This document shows positions 1 through 7,627 of a stretch of 30,408 nt of DNA, piece by piece. The stretch spans positions 1-30,408 of the forward strand of contig CAJTXN010000022.1 of NCBI GenBank assembly GCA_910583605.1, read 5' to 3'. A program made the translations under genes and the position numbers. Source of the stretch: an uncultured Lachnospiraceae bacterium. GTDB taxonomy: Bacteria; Bacillota; Clostridia; Lachnospirales; Lachnospiraceae. Under the pieces are notes generated by a model. The model was not told the origin of the DNA. It did no database searches and saw only the letters and a list, made by a program, of their open reading frames with translations. Within the stretch, counting starts at the first letter, position 1; every line of letters starts with the position of its first letter.

Positions 1-86
1 TCAGGAAGGAAAGTATGCAATTTTTTAATAGGGATTTAAGCATACACAAAATAAACATATGAAAAAACATATAAAAGAGTGGGGAT

Positions 87-500
87 ATGATATTTTCTTT
101 TTTTTTGATTATCGGAATAATTATAGGTATTTGGATATGAAAAAATATAGACTGTACAAAAGAAATCCGTCAATGGTTTTAAAATCTGGATGAGCATAAG
201 ATAGAGGCAACCGTTGAAGGGGATAAGTATACGTTATCATTGGCTGAAAAGAAAGAATTGATAGGCTATCTTCAATCCATAAAAAAAGACGATATCGAAT
301 TATTGAAGTCAACAGATTCTCGTCAAAATGGCACTGAGTTTCGCATAGAGATAATAATGGAAGATGAAAAATATGAATTATGGAAATCATTTATTGTAGA
401 TGGAGATGCTTTAATAGAATATAAAGGTGAAGATTATTGGATTATCTGTAACGGATTAAAAGAATTTCTACAACAGTTGTATCAAAAAGCAGGGTATTAA
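87..500 (+). pseudogene. decayed gene for a small membrane-anchored protein
   Basis: One reading frame runs from ATG 87 to the TAA ending at 500 but is broken by TGA at 138-140 and TAA at 180-182. Reading through the stops gives a hydrophobic N-terminal anchor (MIFSFFLIIGIIIGIWI), then a charged soluble part containing EIRQWF, NLDEHKIEATVEG and an acidic C-terminus ending in LQQLYQKAGY, about 137 codons in all. The frame is kept across both stops and the composition is protein-like, so two nonsense mutations in a former gene fit better than chance. The part from TTG 240 to 500 (86 codons) is still open and could be translated, but has no clear ribosome site. I do not recognise the family. Confidence 0.5.
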
Positions 501-579
501 GAATTTTTATATAAAAGCAAATTGAAAAAATAGTGTAGAAGAAAATCAGTATGATACATCTAAAGCGGGCACATTAAAT

Positions 580-606
580 AATAAAAGCAGAGCTGTCTTT
601 TTATTA
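580..606 (+). terminator. weak hairpin after the decayed gene
   Basis: AATAAAAGCAG and TGTCTTTTTATT form an imperfect, mostly A-T stem that ends in a T-rich run. It lies about 80 nt after the end of the preceding broken gene and could be its old terminator. The pairing is poor, so confidence is low. Confidence 0.25.
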
Positions 607-764
607 CAATGAACAAGGAGTTCAACCATGTTAGAGCGTGTTTGAAAAAATAAATTAGAAATTATTCAATCAAAAATACTTTACAGATAAGCAGTAAATC
701 GGGTTCCTTGTGAAATAAACAAATTTTCAAGTATCTTTCTATAATATTTATCTGTTTTATATAG

Positions 765-887
765 TTCGGTAATGTTCGAGGAATATATTTTCCATTGCTT
801 GAAAATGTAGGAAAAATCAATGGTTTTCCGGATGTATGCTATTTCATAAAAACAAAAGAATATGGAATAATACACAAATATTCGTGA
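765..887 (+). pseudogene. short coding remnant, unknown family
   Basis: Between an in-frame TAG at 762 and a TGA at 885-887, the plus strand encodes about 40 protein-like residues, including GIYFPLLENVGKINGFPD and CYFIKTKEYGIIHKYS. There is no start codon or ribosome site. This looks like the C-terminal scrap of a lost gene. The surrounding 501-1350 stretch is very AT-rich and otherwise holds nothing I can support. Confidence 0.25.
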
Positions 888-1352
888 AGTTCGGTAAAGT
901 AGTAAATTTAAAAGCATTCTAGTAACATAGAATCTGCTATTTTCTTATGTTAATATTGGGGAAATGGCAGATTTTATTTTGCTATAATACCTAGCAATAT
1001 AATAGAAAATATGTAGGATTTAAGTCATTCAGCATGTTTTTTGGTGTGAATGTTGGGAAAACAGGGGATTGTTATAAGGGGAGTAAGGTATTTTTATGTT
1101 CGATAATGTTACAGATAGGGTATAGATAAATATAAGATTATATATATACAAAGTATATCTTTAGATTTTGTTTGGCAATATTAAACCCATATTAGCATAA
1201 ATAAAAAACTGCATACTAAATATTGAAATCAATAAATTTTTGTGTAATTGTTAAAAAAAGTAAATATATACTCAAAAATTACAGAAGAAAAAATTGGAAA
1301 CTAAACAAAAGATAATTTCCTTTTATTCAGATGTATTTTTTGAGTTTTTTAA

Positions 1353-1511
1353 TTGCATTTATATACTAAACAGTTGCTTGCCAAAGAAGAGGCAACGGAT
1401 GAACTTAATGGAATGACCGTAAATGAAATAAATTCCTATTATGGAGAAGACAAGCCGCCTTTATCGGCAAGACCTAACTTGTGTAAGCGGATCAGGGGGG
1501 ATGTTCTTTGA
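1353..1511 (+). pseudogene. short coding remnant, unknown family
   Basis: An open stretch of 52 codons from TTG 1353 to TGA 1509-1511 encodes KEEATDELNGMTVNEINSYY followed by GEDKPPLSARPNLCKRIRGD. Composition is clearly less AT-rich than the surroundings, as expected for former coding DNA. No ribosome site is seen. It lies among other fragments just before the IS3 remnant and is probably a piece of an inactivated gene. Confidence 0.25.
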
Positions 1512-1602
1512 AGTATATTGAAGAAGGAATTAAAGATGTAATCAGCAACACATATTTTATCACAGAAAGTGGTCTAAAAAAAATGCAATGGAGGAAAAAA
1601 GG

Positions 1603-1716
1603 ATGAATAATACGATTAACAAGAGTTTAATGAATGATGTTGCGATTTGTGGCGCAGGAACGAATATAGCCTTTAATTTTGAAAAGTTGGGATATACCAC
1701 TATCTATATGAATTGA
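1603..1716 (+). CDS. small ORF or 5' fragment cut by the IS remnant
   Basis: ATG 1603 follows a good ribosome site (GGAGGAAAAAAGG) and opens 37 codons, MNNTINKSLMNDVAICGAG and on to TTIYMN, stopping at TGA 1714-1716. The stop abuts the first recognisable codons of the transposase remnant, so this may be the 5' end of a gene cut by that element. The VAICGAG stretch is loosely like the start of a dinucleotide-binding fold, but that is too little to assign. It could also be a genuine short peptide. Confidence 0.3.
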   Translation: MNNTINKSLMNDVAICGAGTNIAFNFEKLGYTTIYMN

Positions 1717-2010
1717 AGATTTAATATCTGCCGGGAATACGATATTGCCCATTCCCTGTTTGATAAATGGGTGAAACAAGCAGAAACCTCCGGTTCATTT
1801 CATGAAAAGGACAACCGCCCACCAGAACAGGAAGAAGTGCTCCGGCTTCGGAAAGAAAACCAGCAGCTTAAAATGAATGCAGATCTGAAGGAGCTGAAAT
1901 TGAAGTTATGGGATTATGTGAACTGGTATAACCATCACAGAATACATTCCGCTTTAGGATATCAGACACCGGTACAATACAGGGAAAACAACCTTAAAAA
2001 AGTTGTCTAA
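1717..2010 (+). pseudogene. IS3-family transposase remnant, orfA fused to orfB end
   Basis: From 1717 the frame reads an OrfA-like segment (REYDIAHSLFDKWVKQAE, then EEVLRLRKENQQLKMN, the leucine-zipper-like end of IS3-family OrfA). It then passes directly into the extreme C-terminus of OrfB (LWDYVNWYNHHRIHSALGYQ, then TPVQYRENNLKKVV), typical of the rve integrase domain end. Nearly all of OrfB, including the DDE catalytic residues, is missing, so the element cannot transpose. The longest ORF with a start begins at GTG 1771. I could not define terminal inverted repeats. The in-frame join shows an internal deletion of roughly 0.8 kb, estimated from the family's usual size. Confidence 0.8.
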
Positions 2011-2063
2011 AAAAGTGTTGACAATCCAATTGTAAAATTCATTTTAAATAAACACATTAGCTA

Positions 2064-2094
2064 TTGACTCCGACGTTACGTCACAGTTTATAAT
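2064..2094 (+). promoter_or_regulatory. MerR-type promoter with 19-bp spacer and operator
   Basis: TTGACT (2064-2069) and TATAAT (2089-2094) are separated by 19 bp, the long spacer characteristic of promoters that MerR-family activators twist into register. The spacer contains the palindrome GACGT-T-ACGTC (2073-2083), centred between the two hexamers as expected for the MerR dimer site. The gene for such a regulator starts 27 nt after the -10 box, so autoregulation is the simple reading. Confidence 0.8.
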
Positions 2095-2120
2095 AGGATT
2101 AACACGAGGAGGCAGAGAAT

Positions 2121-2849
2121 ATGATGACAGTAAATGAAGTAAGCAAATTGACGGGAGTGAGTATACGCACCCTGCAATATTACGACAAAATCGGTCTTTT
2201 ACATCCTGCAAAATATACCAGATCGGGCTACAGGTTGTATGATGATATGACACTGGAAAAGTTGCAGCAGATTTTATTATTTCGTGAGTTGGAATTTCCG
2301 TTAAAGGATATAAAGGTAATTATGGATAATCCAAATTTTGACCGAAGCAAAGCATTGGAACAACAGATCACTTTGCTTATGTTAAAAAAGGAGCATTTGG
2401 AAAATCTGATAGACCTTGCTCGTGGAATAAAAGCGATTGGAGTGAATAAAATGGATTTTAAAGCTTTTGATACAAGTAAGATTGATGAATATGCCGCACA
2501 GGCAAAATCATTGTGGGGAAATACTCCCGAATACCGTGAATTTGAAGAAAAAAGTAAGAACCGGACAGCACAGGAAGGTCAAATTATCAGTACACAGATG
2601 ATGGCGATATTTTATGAGTTTGGAACAATGCTTGAGCTTGCTCCGAATTCAGAGAAGGTTCAGTCACAGGTGAAAAAACTGCAGGATTTTATTACCGGGA
2701 ACTTCTATAATTGTTCAGATGAAATCTTATACAGTCTTAGCAGTATGTATGCCGGCGGTGGAGATTTCACAGAAAGTATTGACAAGACTGGCGGTAAAGG
2801 CACGGCAGAATTTGTTTTTCAGGCTGTTAAGATTTATTGTAATAAATAA
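2121..2849 (+). CDS. MerR-family regulator with TipAS-like ligand domain
   Basis: 242 aa. Residues 1-70 form a winged-helix MerR DNA-binding domain (MTVNEVSKLTGVSIRTLQYY, then GLLHPAKYTRSGYRLY), followed by a dimerisation helix (about 75-105). The C-terminal part (about 115-242, with YAAQAKSLWGNTPEYREFEE) is the helical TipAS antibiotic-recognition type known from TipA and Mta. Proteins of this class bind drugs and activate their own promoter and often an efflux gene. The ribosome site GAGGAGG precedes the tandem ATG-ATG start. Here the gene stands alone between an IS remnant and a terminator, so any other target lies elsewhere or has been lost. No cysteine set for metal sensing is seen, which argues against a metal sensor. 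Confidence 0.88.
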   Translation: MMTVNEVSKLTGVSIRTLQYYDKIGLLHPAKYTRSGYRLYDDMTLEKLQQILLFRELEFPLKDIKVIMDNPNFDRSKALEQQITLLMLKKEHLENLIDLARGIKAIGVNKMDFKAFDTSKIDEYAAQAKSLWGNTPEYREFEEKSKNRTAQEGQIISTQMMAIFYEFGTMLELAPNSEKVQSQVKKLQDFITGNFYNCSDEILYSLSSMYAGGGDFTESIDKTGGKGTAEFVFQAVKIYCNK

Positions 2850-2906
2850 TTTGATATTATAATAGCGGAGGGTATCTGTCAGAAATGGCAGGTGCTTTCT
2901 GGTGCC

Positions 2907-2966
2907 ATATAAGTGTAAAAGATAAAGCATATCATTAGTGCTTTACCCTTTGCACTTATATTTTTA
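2907..2966 (+). terminator. long hairpin terminator after the MerR gene
   Basis: Arms 2907-2929 and 2939-2961 pair over 23 nt, starting ATATAAGTG against CACTTATAT and allowing G-U pairs, with a 9-nt loop and a following T-run. A smaller stem, ATGGCA/TGCCAT, lies just upstream at about 2885-2908. Position and shape fit transcription termination of the regulator gene. Confidence 0.65.
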
Positions 2967-3069
2967 TGATAAGGGAGTAATTGGTGTAGAGAGGCGCTTT
3001 TTAGATTAACCACATCCGTCATAAAAACAGTCACAGCAGATAAACGGACCGGGACTATTTAAGTATACC

Positions 3070-3098
3070 TTGACTTTTAAATCTTACTATTGTAATAT
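3070..3098 (+). promoter_or_regulatory. sigma-A-like promoter for the paired 413-aa proteins
   Basis: TTGACT (3070-3075), a 17-bp spacer and TAATAT (3093-3098) lie 25 nt before the start codon, with ribosome site AAAGGAGG at 3108-3115. The -35 is good and the -10 matches the consensus at four of six positions. Confidence 0.5.
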
Positions 3099-3123
3099 TT
3101 AAAAAGCAAAGGAGGAAGCAGTC

Positions 3124-4365
3124 ATGTCATTAAAAATAACTATATGGTTCCGGAAGGGTTGTTTCATGGCAATGAATTTTATATTGCTGCTTAATATTTC
3201 AGGTTGTAATGATGCTGCTCCGGCGAAAACGCAGGATACGGAATCGGTAAGCTGTATTCAGATTTTTCAGGAGCATATGCAGGAGGATGATGAGAGATTG
3301 ATTGACATCTGCCTGGAACTTTATAAAACAGCTGCGAAGGTAAATAAGATAGCCGATCCGGATACGGTTCGCAGTATTGTAAAACGGTTTGGGGAGAATG
3401 GATATCCGGCTGTCGACAGCGGAAATCAGATTAATATGACGGAGGCGGAACAGGTGGTTGATTTTTGTGAAAAGGTAGATGCCGGGGAGGAAGGGAAAAT
3501 AACGATTATTGAAGTCGGATATTTGGGTGGTTTTATAAAATATGATTTGGAGACAAAAGACGGAAAGGTAGATGTGGTTAGAAGCTGCTTCAAATACGAA
3601 AACGAAAAATTGCAAAAAGAAGCTTCAGGAAGCTATCAGGCGGAGCGCTGGAATTATACGGAGGACGGCTATTTAATGTTTTCCGGGACCTGGTTTTCGG
3701 AGGATGTATATGTACTTAAACAAAGCAGTGCTGAGGAGCATACGGCGCTCCGGGTACAACCGCTGGATGAAATATACAGGGAATTAAATCGGAAATATCT
3801 TTTTCCAATCAGTTACGCGCATAATAATATGTTTCTTGTAGATTGGAGCGAAGATGATTTCGGAGAGTTGAATTTCTATGATATGTATGACATTTTCTAT
3901 CCGAAGTTAAATGCAGAGATTGTTCCGTATGTTGCAGATGATAATTTAGGAGTTGGCGCTGTCTACCGGATACCGAAGGAGGAATTTGAAAGTGTCATTA
4001 TGAGTTATTTTCATATAGACAGTGAGACATTACAGTCTAAAACAACTTATTTTTCAGAAGATTCGACCTATGAATATAAGCCCAGAGGATTTTTTGAAGT
4101 TGAGTATCCGGAATATCCTTATTCGGAAGTTGCAGGGTATACGGAAAATAAAGACGGAACCATTACACTTTTGGTTCATGCGGTATATCCTTATACAGGA
4201 AATTCCAACGAATATGTTCATGAGGTGGTGGTGCGTCCTTTAAAAAATGGAGGAGTACAATATGTATCCAACCGGATTATCCCATCTGAAGATAATCAGG
4301 AAAAAACATGGCATACTCCGCGTCTGACGAAAGAAAAATGGGAAGAAATATATGGAAGTAAATGA
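3124..4365 (+). CDS. putative lipoprotein, DUF6070-like
   Basis: 413 aa. The N-terminus is a signal peptide with a lipobox-like end (LLLNISGC, Cys28), so the mature protein is probably lipid-anchored on the outer face of the membrane. No enzyme motif is visible. The C-terminal third contains a segment shared with the next gene: KEEFESVIMSYFHI here against KEEFESLIMEYLPI there, and NKDGTITLLVHAV against NEDGTVTLTVDAV. I associate the pair with DUF6070, from memory and not tested by a search. The start is supported by AAAGGAGG 8 nt upstream; a second in-frame ATG at codon 15 is less well placed. The gene is followed directly by its paralogue, so the two are probably co-transcribed. Confidence 0.75.
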   Translation: MSLKITIWFRKGCFMAMNFILLLNISGCNDAAPAKTQDTESVSCIQIFQEHMQEDDERLIDICLELYKTAAKVNKIADPDTVRSIVKRFGENGYPAVDSGNQINMTEAEQVVDFCEKVDAGEEGKITIIEVGYLGGFIKYDLETKDGKVDVVRSCFKYENEKLQKEASGSYQAERWNYTEDGYLMFSGTWFSEDVYVLKQSSAEEHTALRVQPLDEIYRELNRKYLFPISYAHNNMFLVDWSEDDFGELNFYDMYDIFYPKLNAEIVPYVADDNLGVGAVYRIPKEEFESVIMSYFHIDSETLQSKTTYFSEDSTYEYKPRGFFEVEYPEYPYSEVAGYTENKDGTITLLVHAVYPYTGNSNEYVHEVVVRPLKNGGVQYVSNRIIPSEDNQEKTWHTPRLTKEKWEEIYGSK

Positions 4366-4423
4366 TAGAGATAGAACAAAAAAATCAGAGTTACCGGAAA
4401 TGGCAGGAAAAAAGGATGATATC

Positions 4424-5665
4424 ATGGTATTTAAGAAAAAATATATTTTACTTGTTATAGTACTAATATTTGTTTGTCTGGCGTGCGTCTGTATCAGAAA
4501 AAATGAGATTAAGAAAAGATATTTTCAAGAAGATTCTGAGAAATTCATTTTGTCGGAAGAAAAGAAAAAAGGTTTTGATCTTCCGGTAGACAGGCAGGAA
4601 AGGGAAGAAGCGGAAAATGACTGCAAAAGAGTGATGGAGCTTTATAGAAACATTTATGAACAGGCAGACAAAGGGGAAGCCGCCAATGTTGTTCTTTCTG
4701 ATAAAATCATTCTTGAAATACAGAATAAAGTTAAAGAAACAGGATGTCCGGTTTATACAATGGTATTACATTCCGATATGGAAAATCATAATAAGATGAA
4801 TAATTTTCTGAAGGAATGTATGGATGGAAAAAGCGGTGTGATTGTTGTATATGAGATTCATTCCGATGGCAGTATAGGAAGAATGAAGTATATTTATGAT
4901 GAAATGGATATGTATGTTTTAAGTGTAAATGCTGACTGGAATAAAGAAAGTAAACCGGGAATTACATATGTTACTTATAACAGAATTAAAGAATGGCGGT
5001 ATTCGGATAAAGGATGGTTTTGTTATAAACTATGTGTTCCGGAGTATCCGGAAGTAACGGAAATGGTGGATGGAAGCTGCATGATCAGGATAAAACCGAT
5101 GACCGGAGAGCTGCGTGAAATGACTGAAAAGTGTGTGATGGGATTAGGATATCAGGGAAATAATCTATTATGTTCGAACTGGGATGCAGCTCATTTGGAT
5201 CGCCTGGATTACAATGGAATGTATGAATATCTTTATGCGATGAAATATAAAAAGAAGTTTGAGGCGGAGGATTATCCAAATGGCATATCAAAAGAAGAAT
5301 TTGAAAGTCTGATCATGGAGTATCTGCCGATAACGGCACAAGAGATACAAAAATATGCAGTTTTTGATGAAGATAATCAGACATATGTGTATGCACAGCT
5401 GGGATGTTTAAATTATTCTCCGACATTTTTTGGGACTTCTTTGCCGGAAGTTACTGAAGTAAAAGAAAATGAAGACGGGACGGTTACATTAACGGTAGAC
5501 GCAGTATGTGATACGGTTATATGTGACGATACGGTTATAACCCATGAACTTACGGTACGATTTGCGGAAGACGGAAGTTTCCGGTATCTGGGAAATAACA
5601 TTTTGAATAATGGAATCAGGAATATACCGGATTATCAATATCGTATCAGCATGAGGCAATCATGA
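4424..5665 (+). CDS. membrane-anchored paralogue, DUF6070-like
   Basis: The frame is open from ATG 4352, inside the previous gene, but ATG 4424 is preferred. It follows an AAAGGATG-like ribosome site, begins exactly at a lysine-rich start plus hydrophobic anchor (MVFKKKYILLVIVLIF), and gives 413 aa, the same length as the upstream paralogue. The extracellular part has no catalytic motif I recognise. The C-terminal half is clearly homologous to the upstream protein (shared KEEFES and DGT-T-L-V-AV motifs), while the N-terminal halves have diverged. There is no canonical lipobox, although cysteines occur at the end of the anchor (CLACVC). This looks like a tandem duplication in which one copy kept lipidation and the other a transmembrane anchor. 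Confidence 0.75.
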   Translation: MVFKKKYILLVIVLIFVCLACVCIRKNEIKKRYFQEDSEKFILSEEKKKGFDLPVDRQEREEAENDCKRVMELYRNIYEQADKGEAANVVLSDKIILEIQNKVKETGCPVYTMVLHSDMENHNKMNNFLKECMDGKSGVIVVYEIHSDGSIGRMKYIYDEMDMYVLSVNADWNKESKPGITYVTYNRIKEWRYSDKGWFCYKLCVPEYPEVTEMVDGSCMIRIKPMTGELREMTEKCVMGLGYQGNNLLCSNWDAAHLDRLDYNGMYEYLYAMKYKKKFEAEDYPNGISKEEFESLIMEYLPITAQEIQKYAVFDEDNQTYVYAQLGCLNYSPTFFGTSLPEVTEVKENEDGTVTLTVDAVCDTVICDDTVITHELTVRFAEDGSFRYLGNNILNNGIRNIPDYQYRISMRQS

Positions 5666-5707
5666 AAAAAATGTTTATGATAAAAAAATTTATATGTTTT
5701 TCTGCAA

Positions 5708-5741
5708 AAGGGAATACTGTTTATTTTCTCAGTATTCCCTT
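5708..5741. terminator. bidirectional terminator between convergent genes
   Basis: AAGGGAATACTG (5708-5719) and CAGTATTCCCTT (5730-5741) form a perfect 12-bp stem with a 10-nt loop. The run of T is better on the minus-strand side (TTTT after the arm), so it serves the minus-strand gene at least as well as the plus-strand pair. Confidence 0.75.
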
Positions 5742-5783
5742 ACAATGTAGCAGTTTATTAATAATATTTTATGTTCTAAAAAA

Positions 5784-6143
5784 CTATTGACCTATGATTC
5801 TTACATATTGGGCGTTAACATAACCATAAACATAACCATATTTGCATGGATACCATGTGATACCGTCAGATTCAATAGCATTCTCTTTATCAATTTGTAT
5901 AAAATAGCCCTGTTGTAATGTCATTATAACATTACCGGATACTTCCGGTGTTTCTTTCATTGGAACATTGGCTTCAGTTATTAAAGCTGGTGTAGGATAA
6001 TTAATATCACTGCGTGGTGAGATATTAGTTATATCACTTTTTGAACCGTCAATAACTTCTTTTGCCTGTACAGGTACGGAAACCTGTAATAATAACATTG
6101 CACTCATCATTAGTAATGAAAAAGTTCTCTTAAATTTCATCAT
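5784..6143 (-). CDS. small secreted SH3-like domain protein
   Basis: 119 aa. The N-terminus is a classical Sec signal peptide (MMKFKRTFSLLMMSAMLLLQ, cleaved probably after VQA at about residue 27). The mature protein has a short linker and then, from about residue 58, a single bacterial SH3-like repeat: NVPMKETPEVSGNVIMTL, then DGITWYPCKYGYVYGYV and a C-terminal VRI. SH3b domains generally bind peptidoglycan or act as targeting modules; no catalytic domain accompanies it here. The ribosome site AAGGAGG lies 8 nt before the ATG pair. It is transcribed alone, towards the convergent 413-aa gene pair. Function beyond secretion and probable wall association is not visible. Confidence 0.75.
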   Translation of the reverse strand: MMKFKRTFSLLMMSAMLLLQVSVPVQAKEVIDGSKSDITNISPRSDINYPTPALITEANVPMKETPEVSGNVIMTLQQGYFIQIDKENAIESDGITWYPCKYGYVYGYVNAQYVRIIGQ

Positions 6144-6480
6144 TTTAGTAACCTCCTTGATTCCTTATAATTTACTCCTACATTGCATATGTAATTATAT
6201 ACCATTAATCTATATTTGTACAGTATTATAATGACATTTTTGCTGTTTGTTTATGAGAATACTGAATTAAAATATGCTATTAAAATTATATGATGACATG
6301 GAAATTGGAAATAAGATATGGTAAAATGGATGTGATACTAATGCAGGTCAGTCCCCAATTATACTGCTTTTAAGTGAGGGATAATAAATATAGTTTGTTA
6401 TGACGAAAGAACCTGTACAGAAAAATCTTTCTATACAGAGATTTGTATAATTATAACCAATAAAAAAGCGAGGATAAATA

Positions 6481-6774
6481 ATGCATAAAATCTATAAATT
6501 TGAAGCAGTTATTGAACCTGTTCCGGACAAGGGCGGAGCTTTCATACGTTTTCCATATGACGTCAGAACAGAATTTGGCAAGGGCAGGGTCAAAGCAGAA
6601 ATTACCTTTGACGGTGAGCCGTACAGTGGAAGCATTGTAAATATGGGTGTAAAAAACGATGACGGTTCTGTCTGTTATATTATCGGGATACGAAAAGATA
6701 TTCGTAATAAAATAGGGAAACAGCCGGGGGACATGGTCTGTGTTACGGTAACAGAGGCAGAGCAGTTTAAATAA
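6481..6774 (+). CDS. DUF1905-domain protein
   Basis: 97 aa, nearly all one DUF1905 beta-barrel-like domain. It shows the family pattern of an N-terminal YKFEAVIEPV strand, FIRFPYDVRTEFGKGRVKAE, an FDGEPYSGSIVNMG turn, and the C-terminal IRKDIRNKIGKQPGDMVCV. Family function is not established; the domain occurs alone or fused to YdeI-type domains. The start has GAGGA 6-7 nt upstream. It precedes the DUF4253 and TPR genes on the same strand with a 46-nt gap, so it may belong to the same transcript. The 337 bases before it hold only AT-rich DNA; TATAAT at about 6447 is a possible -10 without a convincing -35. Confidence 0.8.
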   Translation: MHKIYKFEAVIEPVPDKGGAFIRFPYDVRTEFGKGRVKAEITFDGEPYSGSIVNMGVKNDDGSVCYIIGIRKDIRNKIGKQPGDMVCVTVTEAEQFK

Positions 6775-6820
6775 GTAATATATGATATAATAAAGCAAAA
6801 GGAAGAAGGAGAATCTGAAA

Positions 6821-7612
6821 ATGGAAAATGACAAGGAAAAACAACAGAAATTACTGAATGCAATGGTTGAGTATCTTGACTGCCCATGTCAGGTATTTGA
6901 GCCAATGTCAAATGACAATCCGATTATGGCGGCTTATCGTGAAGCAAGAGAACGAGGGGAGCGGGAAGGATTTATCCCTGTTCTGGTAACGGTAGATGAA
7001 ATAGTGTGGGAGAGTCTTGTTATGAATGCGGATACAGACCATGACTGGAATGGGGAATCTGATTTTTCAAAAGAGCGTGTGACAGAATATCGGAAACAAA
7101 TGCTTCAGAATCCGTTGAAAGATGACAGGGAAGTGATGGCTCAATGGATTGGTGAGCGCAAAAAAGAGGCGGAAGAATATAACATGGATTGGGATACGGA
7201 AGTACTGGGGGAAATTGCAGGCGGTGAAGCGATGGACCGGTTTAGCGGTTATTGGGACTATTATACGAGAAAAACATATCCTGTGATACTGGCGGAAATT
7301 CCGGTAAAGAATTGCTGGGAGATATTTGCATGGCTGCCCTTCGGCGGCTGGAATGAATGTCCGGATACACCGGAACTGATGGCGGTGACAAAATACTGGT
7401 ATGGGCAGTACCGGGCGGTACCGGCTGTTATAACCCATGATGTATTGGAATATGAGGTACCGGCTCCGGTAAGTACGGAACAGGCGATGCAGCTGGCGCT
7501 GGAGCAGCATGCATGGTGTCCGGATGTGGTAGGGCAGAGTGAAGGCCTCAGCGTGGGTATGATGGCGGATTGTCTGACGAAATCTACCGTGTGGTATTTT
7601 TGGTGGGATTGA
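6821..7612 (+). CDS. DUF4253-domain protein
   Basis: 263 aa. The C-terminal 100 residues are a clear DUF4253 domain: WEIFAWLPFGGWNECP (about 166-181), a KYWYGQYRAVPAVI segment, ITHDVLEYEVPAPVSTEQA, then LALEQHAWCPDVV and the terminal WYFWWD. The N-terminal half carries a PVLVTVDEIVWESLV segment and an acidic, helix-rich middle, as in full-length members that take 'values' of neighbouring proteins. The molecular role of the family is unknown. AAGGAG lies 9 nt before the ATG. The next gene starts 15 nt after the stop, so the two are almost certainly co-transcribed. No signal peptide or membrane segment is present, so it is probably cytoplasmic. Confidence 0.85.
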   Translation: MENDKEKQQKLLNAMVEYLDCPCQVFEPMSNDNPIMAAYREARERGEREGFIPVLVTVDEIVWESLVMNADTDHDWNGESDFSKERVTEYRKQMLQNPLKDDREVMAQWIGERKKEAEEYNMDWDTEVLGEIAGGEAMDRFSGYWDYYTRKTYPVILAEIPVKNCWEIFAWLPFGGWNECPDTPELMAVTKYWYGQYRAVPAVITHDVLEYEVPAPVSTEQAMQLALEQHAWCPDVVGQSEGLSVGMMADCLTKSTVWYFWWD

Positions 7613-7627
7613 TGAAAGGAGCAGGTG

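Noticed and set aside
1..86. Possible end of an upstream gene or a 15-codon ORF from ATG 15
   Set aside because: Too short and AT-rich at the window edge to judge.
633..650. GAGCGTGTTTGAAAAA as an insertion-sequence end
   Set aside because: It reminded me of some IS termini, but there is no matching inverted copy or transposase nearby.
681..917. 78-codon minus-strand open frame
   Set aside because: AT-rich DNA gives long frames by chance; the plus strand reading in 765-887 is more protein-like, and no ribosome site precedes the minus frame.
7067..7510. 147-codon minus-strand open frame
   Set aside because: Antisense to the DUF4253 gene with a low-complexity, Arg/Phe/His-rich translation and no start signals.
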